Assembly: GCA_003024785.1 (NCBI GenBank)
Contig: PUQB01000138.1
Span: forward strand, 1 to 64,000
Origin: Selaginella tamariscina
Taxonomy: Eukaryota; Streptophyta; Lycopodiopsida; Selaginellales; Selaginellaceae
Length of the DNA: 64,000 nt
Direction of reading: 5' to 3'
Under the pieces are notes generated by a model. The model had not been told where the DNA came from and ran no database searches. It worked only from the letters and a program-made list of their open reading frames with translations. Of this stretch, positions 36,402 to 45,872 are shown in pieces. Within the stretch, counting starts at the first letter, position 1, and each line of letters begins with the position of its first letter. The position numbers and the translations under genes are program-made.

Positions 36402-38270
36402 ATGCGCCGACAGGAATTCATATCCGGGACCCGATTCTGTGAAATGCACGCTTGCGGGGAGGCGCAGCAACCGGCGCTTGGCCGAGGTCAGTCGATTTGC
36501 ATAGGCAGCAACAGAAAATGTAGCACCAGTAGCTGGAATTTGTCAGTAGAATGCCTGAAAGGTAGAAGCGCTGCTGAATGCAACTTCAGGTAAGAAACCC
36601 AACAGGGCAGCACAAGCAAAAGAATCCAGCTTCCATTCACTGGCCATCACAAAATACTGCTTCTAGGCCCAACGATGCTACAGTTATGAATTTATCACAC
36701 ACACATCATTTATATATATGGATTTGGTGCATTTTTGTGACAACTTCTGTTATAGGCTATGGACACAGGAGCCAACTTGCTCAGAAAAATGCGGAAGTTC
36801 CAAACAATAGCTGTACAAGGTACTCTTGTTAATCTGATCACACAATGTATGTTGAGTTTCGTAACCATCTTATAATATATTCCAGAAGCTAGTCATGTTG
36901 GGAGACCACCATTTCCGATAAACTCTCTTTCTGCAAAGCTCTGTTTCGGAACGTTGGACTGCTAGTCCTTGCTACTATACTGAAGTTTAAGGATTCTTTT
37001 AGAGCTCGAAAGACTCAAGGACAGAACGTGAAGAGCAGAATACTGAAGTCGAAGTGGTTCAAGGATAGCAGGTTGGATAGTGGTAAACGGAAGCTAGATG
37101 AAAGGAGTCCTTCAGGCAAATAAGAGCTACAGGACAGATACAGATGATTTTCCTGTGTTTGAGCGGCTGGTTATACACGATGGTGAAGTTATCAGAGGGT
37201 TTCTACTCCGAAACCCACGAAGAGAAGGATTCTTCCAGGTTCTAGCTTAAGTGAGGGTGCTGAGAGAAAGATTAGAGATGATCCATGCATCTTCTTCTAG
37301 CAATCTCTCAAGAATTAGAAGGTTTCTTACGAAAACGAATGGACACGAATCACGGCCCCTCTTTCAGAATTCCAAGAGACTGCCTGCTTATCAACGCAAA
37401 TGGGATGACAAAGACGAGGTTGGTGTTTCTCTTCACTACACACACGCACGCACGCGCACATACACATACACCACACGCATAAACGTATATATACACGCAC
37501 GCAGCTAGAGATATCTTCTAAGAAAAGAACGATCTCATCTTGTATACATGCACAATTAGGAATGTACGTCCATATGCGTGTCTGTATTACTATATATAAG
37601 ACACAGACACATAAATACGTAAATGCATATCCACGTCCTGAGCTACAGTTTCTACATATGTTTACACACATGTGTGTGTGTATGTGTATTTATATATGGT
37701 GAAGAGAGAAATACTCTTATTTGTCATCCCAACTGTACACACACACACACGGAGCAGTTTTTGAGTAATTTATTTTCAGTCTGACTTAAGACAACGGATT
37801 GAGGAGCTTCGGCAGAGTGTACAAGCTGCAGAGTCTAATCGTAAGGCTGCGATACAGGCATTAGCTGAAGAAAGGAAACGCAGCTTAGAACTAGAAGTGA
37901 AGATCAGAAGACAGGTAAGAAACGTCCTCGAACGTAATAATTGTATAAATACATAAAGCGTATCCATCCTTTTGTACATGTATCATATATGTTCCTCTTT
38001 CCATTGCAGAAAGAGGCTGCCAATGCTCTTGAAGAAGAGGTTCGCGTGCTTAAGGTACAACGCCTAAGGCTAGTTTATAACACCTGTATGTGGTTACTCT
38101 CTCTCCATATATATGCGTGTGTGTGTGTGTGTGTAAGCATTCTTTTACAGGAGTCCCACGAGGCATTGCTGAACTCTTTAAGAAAGAAATACAGCTCCTC
38201 TGTTGCAGCGAGGGCAGCCGCAGCACTTTTGTATCAGAACTGGGAGAGCGCCGAAACCAGTGACGTGTAG
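36402..38270 (+). CDS. plant coiled-coil protein of unknown function
   Basis: I do not recognise the family. A first ATG at 36402 begins MRRQEFISGTRF. The 3' exons are clear: about 37251-37418 (NLSRIRRFLTKTNGHE; RLPAYQRKWDDKDE), 37780-37914 (LRQRIEELRQSVQAAESN, ALAEERKRSLELEVKIRRQ), 38010-38054 (KEAANALEEEVRVLK) and 38151-38270 (HEALLNSLRKKYSSS; ending SAETSDV). Introns begin GT, end AG, are phase 0 and carry AC/TG tracts. The three last exons form a continuous ~90-residue heptad coiled coil. The middle (36600-37250) also looks coding (GLLVLATILKFKDSFRARK; DFPVFERLVIHDGEVIRGF), but its exon limits and frames are unresolved. Upstream E2F-like sites hint at a cell-cycle or chromosome role. Confidence 0.55.
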
Positions 38271-38464
38271 ATATACATATATATACAAAGTACAAGCTGA
38301 CAAAAAGGTTCTGTTCAATTGTAGCATAATACACTACGCAATAGATAACATTGTTCCTAGAATATTCTGTTTGTTTATCAGCCGCACACGTTTCATTAGT
38401 ATCCGGAAGCAAGGTATTCTTCTGACTGCAGAAGATCTAGATTGAAGATCTACCAAGCACGGCA

Positions 38465-39660
38465 ATGGATACAGTTTCTGGAGAGAGGTATGCTATAATT
38501 TTATTAATAAACTAATATACACATATGTATTCATCCTCAGGGGATGGTCCAAGGACGTTGTTGCACTTGTAACTGGTGCAAACAAGGGCATCGGCTTGCA
38601 AATTGTTCGAGAGCTTGCAAAGGAAGGATTAACTGTCATATTAACCTCGAGGACGAGGGACATGGGAAGGCCGCTGTCGAAGAGCTACACAAGGAGGGTC
38701 TTCATGTTTATTACCATCAATTGGACATCACTTCCCCGGAGTCCGTAGCTGAACTGATCCGCTGGCTGTCTCAGACTTACGGAGGCATCGAGATTCTTGT
38801 GAGTAACAAACAAAACATAGTTTTAGTTTTATATATTAGTTTCTAGTTGTTGTTGTTGTCTTATTGACAGGTCAATAACGCTGGCATGGGATCCAAGTCT
38901 CTTCCTTTAAACTTAGAAGAAGCTAAAAAAATAATCGATACCAATTTCTATGGGTCAAAGAGAATGATTGAAGCCATCATGCCTATCATGAAACCTGGAG
39001 GTCGAATTGTCAATGTCAGTTCCAGAGCTGGTGATCTTGACGTAAGTGTGTGCGTGCGTGCGTGATGTGTCTGTTTACTGTGTGTTTATATGGATGTTTT
39101 TTTCTCTCTCTCATACACATTCACACACACACGCGTTTGCTAACAACATGATTGTAGTATCTGAAGAACGAATGGAGGACGAAGCTGGAAGATGTATCCA
39201 GCATCACGCCACAAACCATAGATGAGTTCATACAGGAGTATCTACAGGCAGTGGAGAGAGGTGAAGTCAAAGCTAAAGGCTGGCCTTGTCTAGGAGAAGA
39301 AATGGGCCTCCGTCCAGAGTTTATATCGGACTACAGCACCTCTAAGATCGCACTCAACACCTACACCAGGCTCGTAGTTGGGGATCTACAGCGTAAGGGA
39401 TCTCAGTGAACTGCATGTGTCCAGGTGCTACGGCAACGACCATGTCCAGTTTCTTTGGGCACCCTGTCGAGGTCGGGGCGGATACCGCGGTGTGGTTGGC
39501 ATTGCTTCCATCGGGTGATCCGACTGGTGTTCCGACTGGGAAGTTTTTCATGAACCGGACGGACGTGGGATTCTCTGGGCAGAAGCTGTTCTACAACGGT
39601 CGGTTCTTCGACGCGGCCGAGTTCGGAGAGCTCGTCAGTAAGAGATTTGCTGACAAGTGA
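38465..39660 (+). CDS. short-chain dehydrogenase/reductase (SDR, carbonyl/menthone reductase type), two apparent frameshifts
   Basis: NADPH-dependent cytosolic reductase of the plant SDR114C group (neomenthol dehydrogenase/salutaridine reductase-like); substrate unknown. Exons: 38465-38487, 38541-38798, 38871-39041 and 39158-39660. The Rossmann motif is TGANKGIG, with NNAGMG at the start of exon 3 and NVSSRAGDL carrying the catalytic Ser. An inserted helical segment typical of this group (about 39160-39300) precedes the catalytic YSTSK. The end is FGELVSKRFADK with TGA at 39658-39660. Frame is lost at GGG 38664-38666 (four gives GHGKAAVEE/MGKAAVEE) and GGG 39397-39399 (four gives RKGISVNCMCPGATAT). 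Apart from these two bases the protein is complete. Confidence 0.88.
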
Positions 39661-39727
39661 CTTGTATACAATTCATATAATAATCGGGTTTAGGGTTTAA
39701 GGTTTAAGAGCACTTAAACACGCGTTA

Positions 39728-41323
39728 ATGAGGGGTTTAGGGTTAGGAGCAAATGTGTACATTTACACGTCTTCTGCAAGAATGTATTGCAACGAAGGAT
39801 TTAGGGCAAGGAAGAACTCTCCACGGGCGGATTCTGCGTTCACGGTCCCGGGAGACATCCTTCTGCTCAATCTTTTGATGCAAATGTACAGCAAATGCGG
39901 CTGCATTTGTGAGGCAGTAGAGATTTTCCAATCCATGGAGCAGCGGAACGTGTTCTCGTGGAATATCATGGTTTCTGCGTATGCCCAGAACGGGCAACTG
40001 CAGTTTGCGAAGCGTGTTTTCGACAGCGCTCCTGTCAAGGACGTGGTCTCTTGGAATGTAATCATCGCAGCTTATACAAAAGATGGATTGGGCAGGGAAG
40101 CGATTCTTCTGCTTGCGCTTATGGATCTCGAGGGCTACAGGGCAGACAGATTCACATTCATCAATGCATTCGAAGCCTGCAGTTTGCTCAGGGATTTGCA
40201 GCAAGGGAAAAGAATCCACATGATGGTTTCCCAGTCGGGTTTGGAGCTCGATGTTGTTGTGGGCACTGCAGTTGTTACAATGTATGGGAAGTGTGGGAGT
40301 GTTCAGGACGCTATGTTGGCTTTCGAGAAGATGCCTCACAAGAACATTGTGTCATGGAATGCAGTGCTCACAGCAAATGCCCAGAATGGGCATTTTCATG
40401 GTGCTGTACTCGTCTTTGAGAAAATGCTTGTGAAAGATGTTTATTCCTGGACAGCTATGGTGACTGCATATGGAGAAGCGGGAAATGTCAGCGAGTCGAA
40501 AACGTTGTTTGATAGCATGCCCCAGAAGAGCCTAGTCTCTTGGAATGCTATGATCTCAGTATATGCTCAGAACGGGCATATGCAGGAGGCCAGGTTTTTA
40601 TTCGAAAAGATGACACAGAGGGACACAGCTTCTTGGAATTCCATCATCTCAGGGTACGCTTTGTACGGGGAGAGCGAAGCCATCCACATGTTTCGGCTCA
40701 TGGATATTGCAGGCTTGGAAACGAACAGGATAACGTTCATTAGCGTGCTGAACTCGTGCTCGACTTGTTCAGATCTGCTTGTGGGAAGAGCCATCCACGA
40801 CCACGTTATAGTGAATGGACTCGTCGATGTTGCTGTGGAGACGGCTATTGTGAACATGTATGGTAAATGCGGTGAGGTTGGGGTTGCGAGGGAGATTTTC
40901 GACAAGATGCATGCTCGAACAACGATCACTTGGAATGCCATGCTTGCTGCATATGCTCAGCACGGACACGGAGCGGAGGGACTTTACCTTTTCCATAAGA
41001 TGAACCTGGAAGGTGTAAACTCTGACACTATCACGTTCAGGAGTGTTCTCACAGCATGCAGTCATATCGGTAATGTTGAACAAGGGGGTAACTACTTTGT
41101 GGAGATGGTACATAGCCATTGCATCACTCCAGCTTTCGAGCATTACATGTGCACAGTCGATCTCTTGTCAAGAGCTGGACAGATCGAGGAATCCAGGGAT
41201 TTGATTGAAAATGTGCCATTCGAACCTAACTTGGTTCTTGGACCATGCTGCTTGGAGTTAATGTACCAGTTGGTAAGCTGGAGACTGTATAGTATATGTA
41301 TAACACACACACACACACTCTAG
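39728..41323 (+). CDS. PLS-type pentatricopeptide repeat protein (no DYW)
   Basis: RNA-binding organellar-type PPR protein. From the ATG at 39728, just after a TTTAGGG-like motif, the repeats run MYSKCGCICEAVEIFQSM, NVFSWNIMVSAYAQNGQ and so on. A mix of L (EACSLLRDLQQGKRIH; MYGKCGSVQDAMLAFEKM) and S motifs ends with YMCTVDLLSRAGQIEES. The E-like segment is shifted at GTTCTTGGACC near 41235-41245: one more T gives LWTMLLGV, as in the family. A GT donor follows near 41273, so a further exon may exist. The stated stop at 41321-41323 lies in an AC repeat and is probably intronic. Confidence 0.82.
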   Translation: MRGLGLGANVYIYTSSARMYCNEGFRARKNSPRADSAFTVPGDILLLNLLMQMYSKCGCICEAVEIFQSMEQRNVFSWNIMVSAYAQNGQLQFAKRVFDSAPVKDVVSWNVIIAAYTKDGLGREAILLLALMDLEGYRADRFTFINAFEACSLLRDLQQGKRIHMMVSQSGLELDVVVGTAVVTMYGKCGSVQDAMLAFEKMPHKNIVSWNAVLTANAQNGHFHGAVLVFEKMLVKDVYSWTAMVTAYGEAGNVSESKTLFDSMPQKSLVSWNAMISVYAQNGHMQEARFLFEKMTQRDTASWNSIISGYALYGESEAIHMFRLMDIAGLETNRITFISVLNSCSTCSDLLVGRAIHDHVIVNGLVDVAVETAIVNMYGKCGEVGVAREIFDKMHARTTITWNAMLAAYAQHGHGAEGLYLFHKMNLEGVNSDTITFRSVLTACSHIGNVEQGGNYFVEMVHSHCITPAFEHYMCTVDLLSRAGQIEESRDLIENVPFEPNLVLGPCCLELMYQLVSWRLYSICITHTHTL

Positions 41324-41509
41324 GCACTCATACCGAAGAGAAACACATGTATATTGTGTATTTTATTGCCAGTTTTTCTAGAGCTACACTTCTTAACAGC
41401 TTTCTCATCACAACAAGAGAGAACAGATTGTTATGTATAACATTCTGTTGATGTTGAAGTTGTAAAGGAGTCATGTTCCATGGATGGAGTGAAAGAATGT
41501 CACAGGTTA

Positions 41510-41867
41510 AACTTGGGGAGATACTGGGTGTGGAAGCATAGCATATTCACAAGCCATTGCAAGTGGGTTGTCGTCCAACAGGTTGGTGATCACGAGCTTG
41601 ATAAACATGTATGCAAAGTGCGGGAATATGGTAGACGCTAGAAATGTGTTCGAGAGCAACAGGGACTTGATTGACACGCATGTAAGGGCTTGGACTGTGC
41701 GAGAAGCTTGCTCTCCAGTTGTTCCTCGGTTTGAAGCTGGTAACGTGCTAGATGCAAGAGCATACGTTGCCGGGATTTCCGCTTGTACTTGTCTGGCATC
41801 CGAGCGGCGAGGTAATGATAACCACGAACTCGAAAGGTTGTTGGTGAGTATATATGGATACACATAG
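41510..41867 (+). pseudogene. PPR gene remnant
   Basis: An L-type PPR stretch (AYSQAIASGLSSNRLVITSL, INMYAKCGNMVDARNVFES) is followed by disordered sequence and YVAGISACTCLAS, which resembles another L motif. There is no long open frame. It may be a degraded neighbour duplicate of the PPR gene at 39.7 kb. Confidence 0.55.
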
Positions 41868-41884
41868 TTGTAATGATAAGTTAT

Positions 41885-43154
41885 TCATAAGAAACATGCA
41901 CTATTCTGTTTTTTGAGTAGGCTGCAGAACAGAAACGGATAGAGTATCTCCTTAGCACCAGGAACATCCATCAACAACTTGGCAGCAGGTACATCGGCCC
42001 CAGGCGCCTTGCACACAAACAACACTCTATACGTCCACTCAATCAGCTCAGGCGCAAACACTCTATACAGCTGCGTGATCCCATACCACGACGGTACACG
42101 TACATACCGTGCGCCTCGGACAGTTCCTGAGAAGATTGCCTTTGCACATTCCTCTGCATATGTCACTGGAACTGGTCCAACAGTCACCTGTAAGACATAT
42201 CCACAATTATATAGCGTGTAACACACACGCACACACACACACACAAAACTTACATCTCGTAAATCTGGCTTGAGAACCTGCTCGCCTTCGGAGGAGATAA
42301 ATTTCCCACGCGTGATCTCGCTCTCAGTCCAACCAGGAGTAGCAATGGTCACACCAATACTGTTACCAACTTCCACCCTTAATGTGTCAAAGAAGTTGAA
42401 AAGAGCAGCTTCAGCAGCCTACAACAACACACATACGTGTGTGTGCGTGCGCGCGCGCGTGTGTGTATGTATATACTCACATTGTAGATTGCGAGACGAG
42501 GCATGGGTAACCACGCAGAGACAGAGGAGTTCACCACAACTTTACCACCGGTTCTCTTAAGATGAGGAAGAGCATAGTATGTAGGATAGACTGAACCCCA
42601 GAATGTCACATTCTACAAAAAAAATTAAAATAAATAATAAATAATTAATTTTATTTTTTTAAACTATTACCATGATAGGCTGGAAGTTTGCTGCATCAGT
42701 AGCCTCCTCAAACAAGAAGCTATTCATAATACCAGCATTGTTCACGAGATGATCCAAAAAGAAATAATCAGTACTTACACACGCACACACACACACACAG
42801 ACGTACGTCATCCAAACTGATGCTCCTCCACAAAAAAATAATGAGTATTTACACACGCACACGTGCACGCACACACACACGTACGTCGTCCAAACTGATG
42901 CACAGTCTCCTCCACAAAACGTTTGCATTCTTCCTCATGCCCCAGATCAGCTGTTACAATCCGAACATCACTGGCACCAATCCTTTGACACTTGGCTGCA
43001 ACCTCTCTCAGTAACTCCTCTTGGTTCCCACAAGTATAAGTTTTGCTCCATGTGTTGCATACTCATAACTCAGATGCTGGAAAACAGTGTGTGTGTGTGG
43101 TGTGTGGTGTGTGTGTGTCTCTCTCTCTCTCCTCACACACACACACACCAATGC

Positions 43155-43199
<45 letters not shown>

Positions 43200-43383
43200 T
43201 ACCTCACCAATGCCAGAAGTTGCGCCGGTGATAACTACAACCTTACCGTGGACATTCTCTCTAAATATGAAGCTAAGAAACCATAAGCAGGCATTCATAA
43301 AAGCAAGAGGAGGATAAGAGTGCGAGGAAGAAGAGGCCCATGGGAGGGATAACCATGTTGAGAAAAGCCTGTACAAGATCCAT
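41885..43383 (-). CDS. steroleosin/11-beta-HSD-like short-chain dehydrogenase
   Basis: Steroleosin-type HSDs are SDRs anchored in oil bodies or ER by an N-terminal hydrophobic hairpin. The ATG at 43381-43383 starts MDLVQAFLNMVIPPMGLFFL. After one frame change comes FRENVHGKVVVITGATSGIG (cofactor motif), then an intron carrying (CT)n(TG)n tracts. HLSYEYATHGAKLILVGT, HLVNNAGIMNS, GGKVVVNSSVSAWLPMPRLA and the catalytic Y in LAIYN followed by A in the next exon come next. Then IGVTIATPGWTESEITRGKF, and the stop at 41885-41887. The expected YxxxK appears as AIYN/AAEAALF, so the catalytic Lys position looks altered. An 80-bp exon-intron duplication lies at 42765-42920. One-base frame changes are near 43310 and 43032. 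Confidence 0.75.
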
Positions 43384-43692
43384 AATTAAGCGAGTAATTC
43401 AACTGCTTATTTCTTCTTCGCTATGTTTTCCTCAAGCAGCTCACATATTATGTTGGTTCTATATAGAACGGTTTTGTGCATGCAACCATGCATGCATATT
43501 TGACACCTGTGTGAAAAACGCACCCTGTTTCTATCTGAGGAGTCAGTCAGAAAAATAGCAAATATGTTGGCTCGTTATATTAATTAGATATACCCGTTAA
43601 TACTCTGTGTGTGTGTGTGTGTGTCTGTGTGTGTGTGTGTGCGTGCGTGAGACAGAGAGAGAGTTATGTTTATATATTAAACTGTACCTAAC

Positions 43693-44005
43693 TTAGTCGT
43701 AATCCTCAAAAATGCGGGTTAATGTTTGTTTCACAGACTCCTCAGCGAACACAAAATTTAAAGCACTCTTAGCCAACGTAAGAAGGTCATCTTTAGAAAG
43801 GCCTGAAAATCAATAACATTATTATTAATATATACACACAATACACACAACACACACGCTACGTTTTATTACCAAAATACTTTGCTGCAATGGCATATTC
43901 GGTGGAAAGGCTTGTGGTAAACACTCCTGGGTCGTCCGTACATATGATCAACGGATGATCCTTCTTGTACAAAGTAGCTACATATAACATATTAGATTAT
44001 TGATG

Positions 44006-44077
<72 letters not shown>

Positions 44078-45244
44078 GAGAGAGAGAGATAGAGAGTTTA
44101 GCACACACACGCACGCACCGAAGTGATGGTCGTGAATGGATTCAACACAGCCTGTACGTATGTTAGATGTGAAGCAGACTTCCACCTGAATCAATGTTAG
44201 TGCGTATGTCTATGCCGATATAAGTATAGAGTCGTCATACACATACATACACACACGCACACGTACGCACACTTCATTAAAACCACTAACCGGAATTCTT
44301 AAGTTTGTTAGAGTTTTCCATTGAGACTCTTGTAGAACACATGCGTGGCCAAGTCTATCAGGATGAAATGCTAGCATTCCTTCCACCTCCTCTGGATTAT
44401 CAACCTACACAGAATAAGTATTTATATATTAAAAACAAATCAAATTAATAATAGAATTAGTATTTAATTATACATATTACTATAAAATGATATAACAAAG
44501 CTACATTCGTATATATACTTGAGTAAATTTATGTATTACAGCGCTTATCTGTGTATATATCTATTGTGTACTCATATACACATATACATATACGTATATG
44601 TTTATATAAAGATAACCTCTCCACAGTGCAATGTAACTGGAAGACCATGCTCCCTCGCATATTCCAGGGCAGGCAAAAATGTTTTCCTATAATATATGGA
44701 GATAAAATATACTGTTCACTCTCTCTCACACACACACATGCACACGCACACACTTACCAGCTTCCAGTAACCGGATTTCCGGAAAGATCAATACCCACAA
44801 CCCCATGCTTTCTCATTTTTAGCGCAAGTTTCACCTATAATCAACATTAGTATTAACACTAATTAAGACAACTTAATTACTTACAGTCTCAATAGCCTCG
44901 TCAACACTCTCTCGACGATCAATGCTTAGTAATAGCCGAACACATATGTTGTTTATGTTAGTTTTACTCATCCCAGAAAGAACAGCTTCAACATAGGACC
45001 GCTTGGTCATATTTGCCGCCGGATTATTCTGTGTAACAACATGTTACATGCGTGTGTGTGCGTGTGACATTTTGTGTACTAATGCTGTATATTTGAAAAA
45101 AAAAAACCTTTGGAGTGGTACGCAGTTCCAGATATACAACATTCTCCGCAGCAAAATCTTCTATACCTGCTTAATGATGCCATCATAGTTACGTGTGTGT
45201 GTGTGAGAGAGAGAGAGAGTGTGTGTGTGTATAAAAGAGAGAGA

Positions 45245-45288
<44 letters not shown>

Positions 45289-45742
45289 ACCTCTTGTGTG
45301 ATGCGTGTAATCAGTGAATGATCCGTAGTAAGGATATGAATCATGCCAAAGAGCTTGAAGCACTCTTGCAATGATCGATCTTCTGTAGGACAAGCACTAA
45401 AAGCACATGAGTACATACATATATAAAACATTATATAGCAAATTGTAATTATATTACACACACACACACACACAGAGAGACTTATATATCTGTGTGTGTG
45501 TGTGTGTGTGTAATACCTTTGAGTATGATATCACGCACTTCAGGAAAAGAGATTGTTCCACGTCTACCGTGTTCCTCAGCCAACTCACTATACACAAGGG
45601 CGTTTGCCCTTAATTAACGGCACTGGAACATGTATATCTATTAAACTTACAGAAGGGTAGAATCACGAATACTCCCATTTAAATGAGCATGAAGTTCGAC
45701 TTTTGGCACCTTCTTACACCACTGTAAGTCGGGATTTTGCAT
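43693..45742 (-). CDS. MAPDA: N6-methyl-AMP deaminase (adenosine deaminase-like, MAPDA/ADAL)
   Basis: Zinc-dependent hydrolase that deaminates N6-methyl-AMP to IMP, clearing modified nucleotides from RNA turnover. I read about eleven exons starting MQNPDLQWCKKVPKVELHAH (ATG 45740-45742). The HAHLNGS motif supplies two zinc ligands; later come FKLFGMIHILTTDH, ENVVYLELRTTPK, RLLLSIDRRES, VVGIDLSGNP and LPVTLHCGE (zinc His and catalytic Glu). HPDRLGHACVL, VCFTSNIRT, LIICTDDPGVFTTSLS (zinc Asp) and a stop at 43693-43695 follow. First exons: 45651-45742, 45517-45587 and 45291-45382. Many introns are nearly pure CT/CA repeat on the sense strand. The joint before EDFAAENVV near 45170 does not phase cleanly (one or two bases off). 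Otherwise intact. Confidence 0.9.
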
Positions 45743-45872
45743 CCTGCTCAGTACGCCCTTATTTAAGGTATCGGTGCACGCCCTTATTTAAGGGCGTCGT
45801 CCGTTCATGTCATAAAGGGAAAAGGTAAGTACTTGAATGTTTGACCACGGTCCTTTTAGGGCATGCCGTTAA
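45743..45872. promoter_or_regulatory. bidirectional promoter with CGCCCTTA palindromes
   Basis: Only 130 bp separate the divergent start codons of the deaminase (45742, -) and the phospholipase (45873, +). The motif CGCCCTTATTTAAGG occurs at 45754-45768 and again as CGCCCTTATTTAAGGGCG at 45779-45796, an 8-bp inverted repeat around TT. A related inverted repeat AAGGGCGTTTGCCCTT lies at 45597-45612 in the deaminase's first intron. Regulatory use is inferred from position and symmetry. Confidence 0.5.

Noticed and set aside
45189-45473. Minus-strand ORF rich in SLSLSHTHTHTH
   Set aside because: It is read-through of CT/CA repeats in a deaminase intron.
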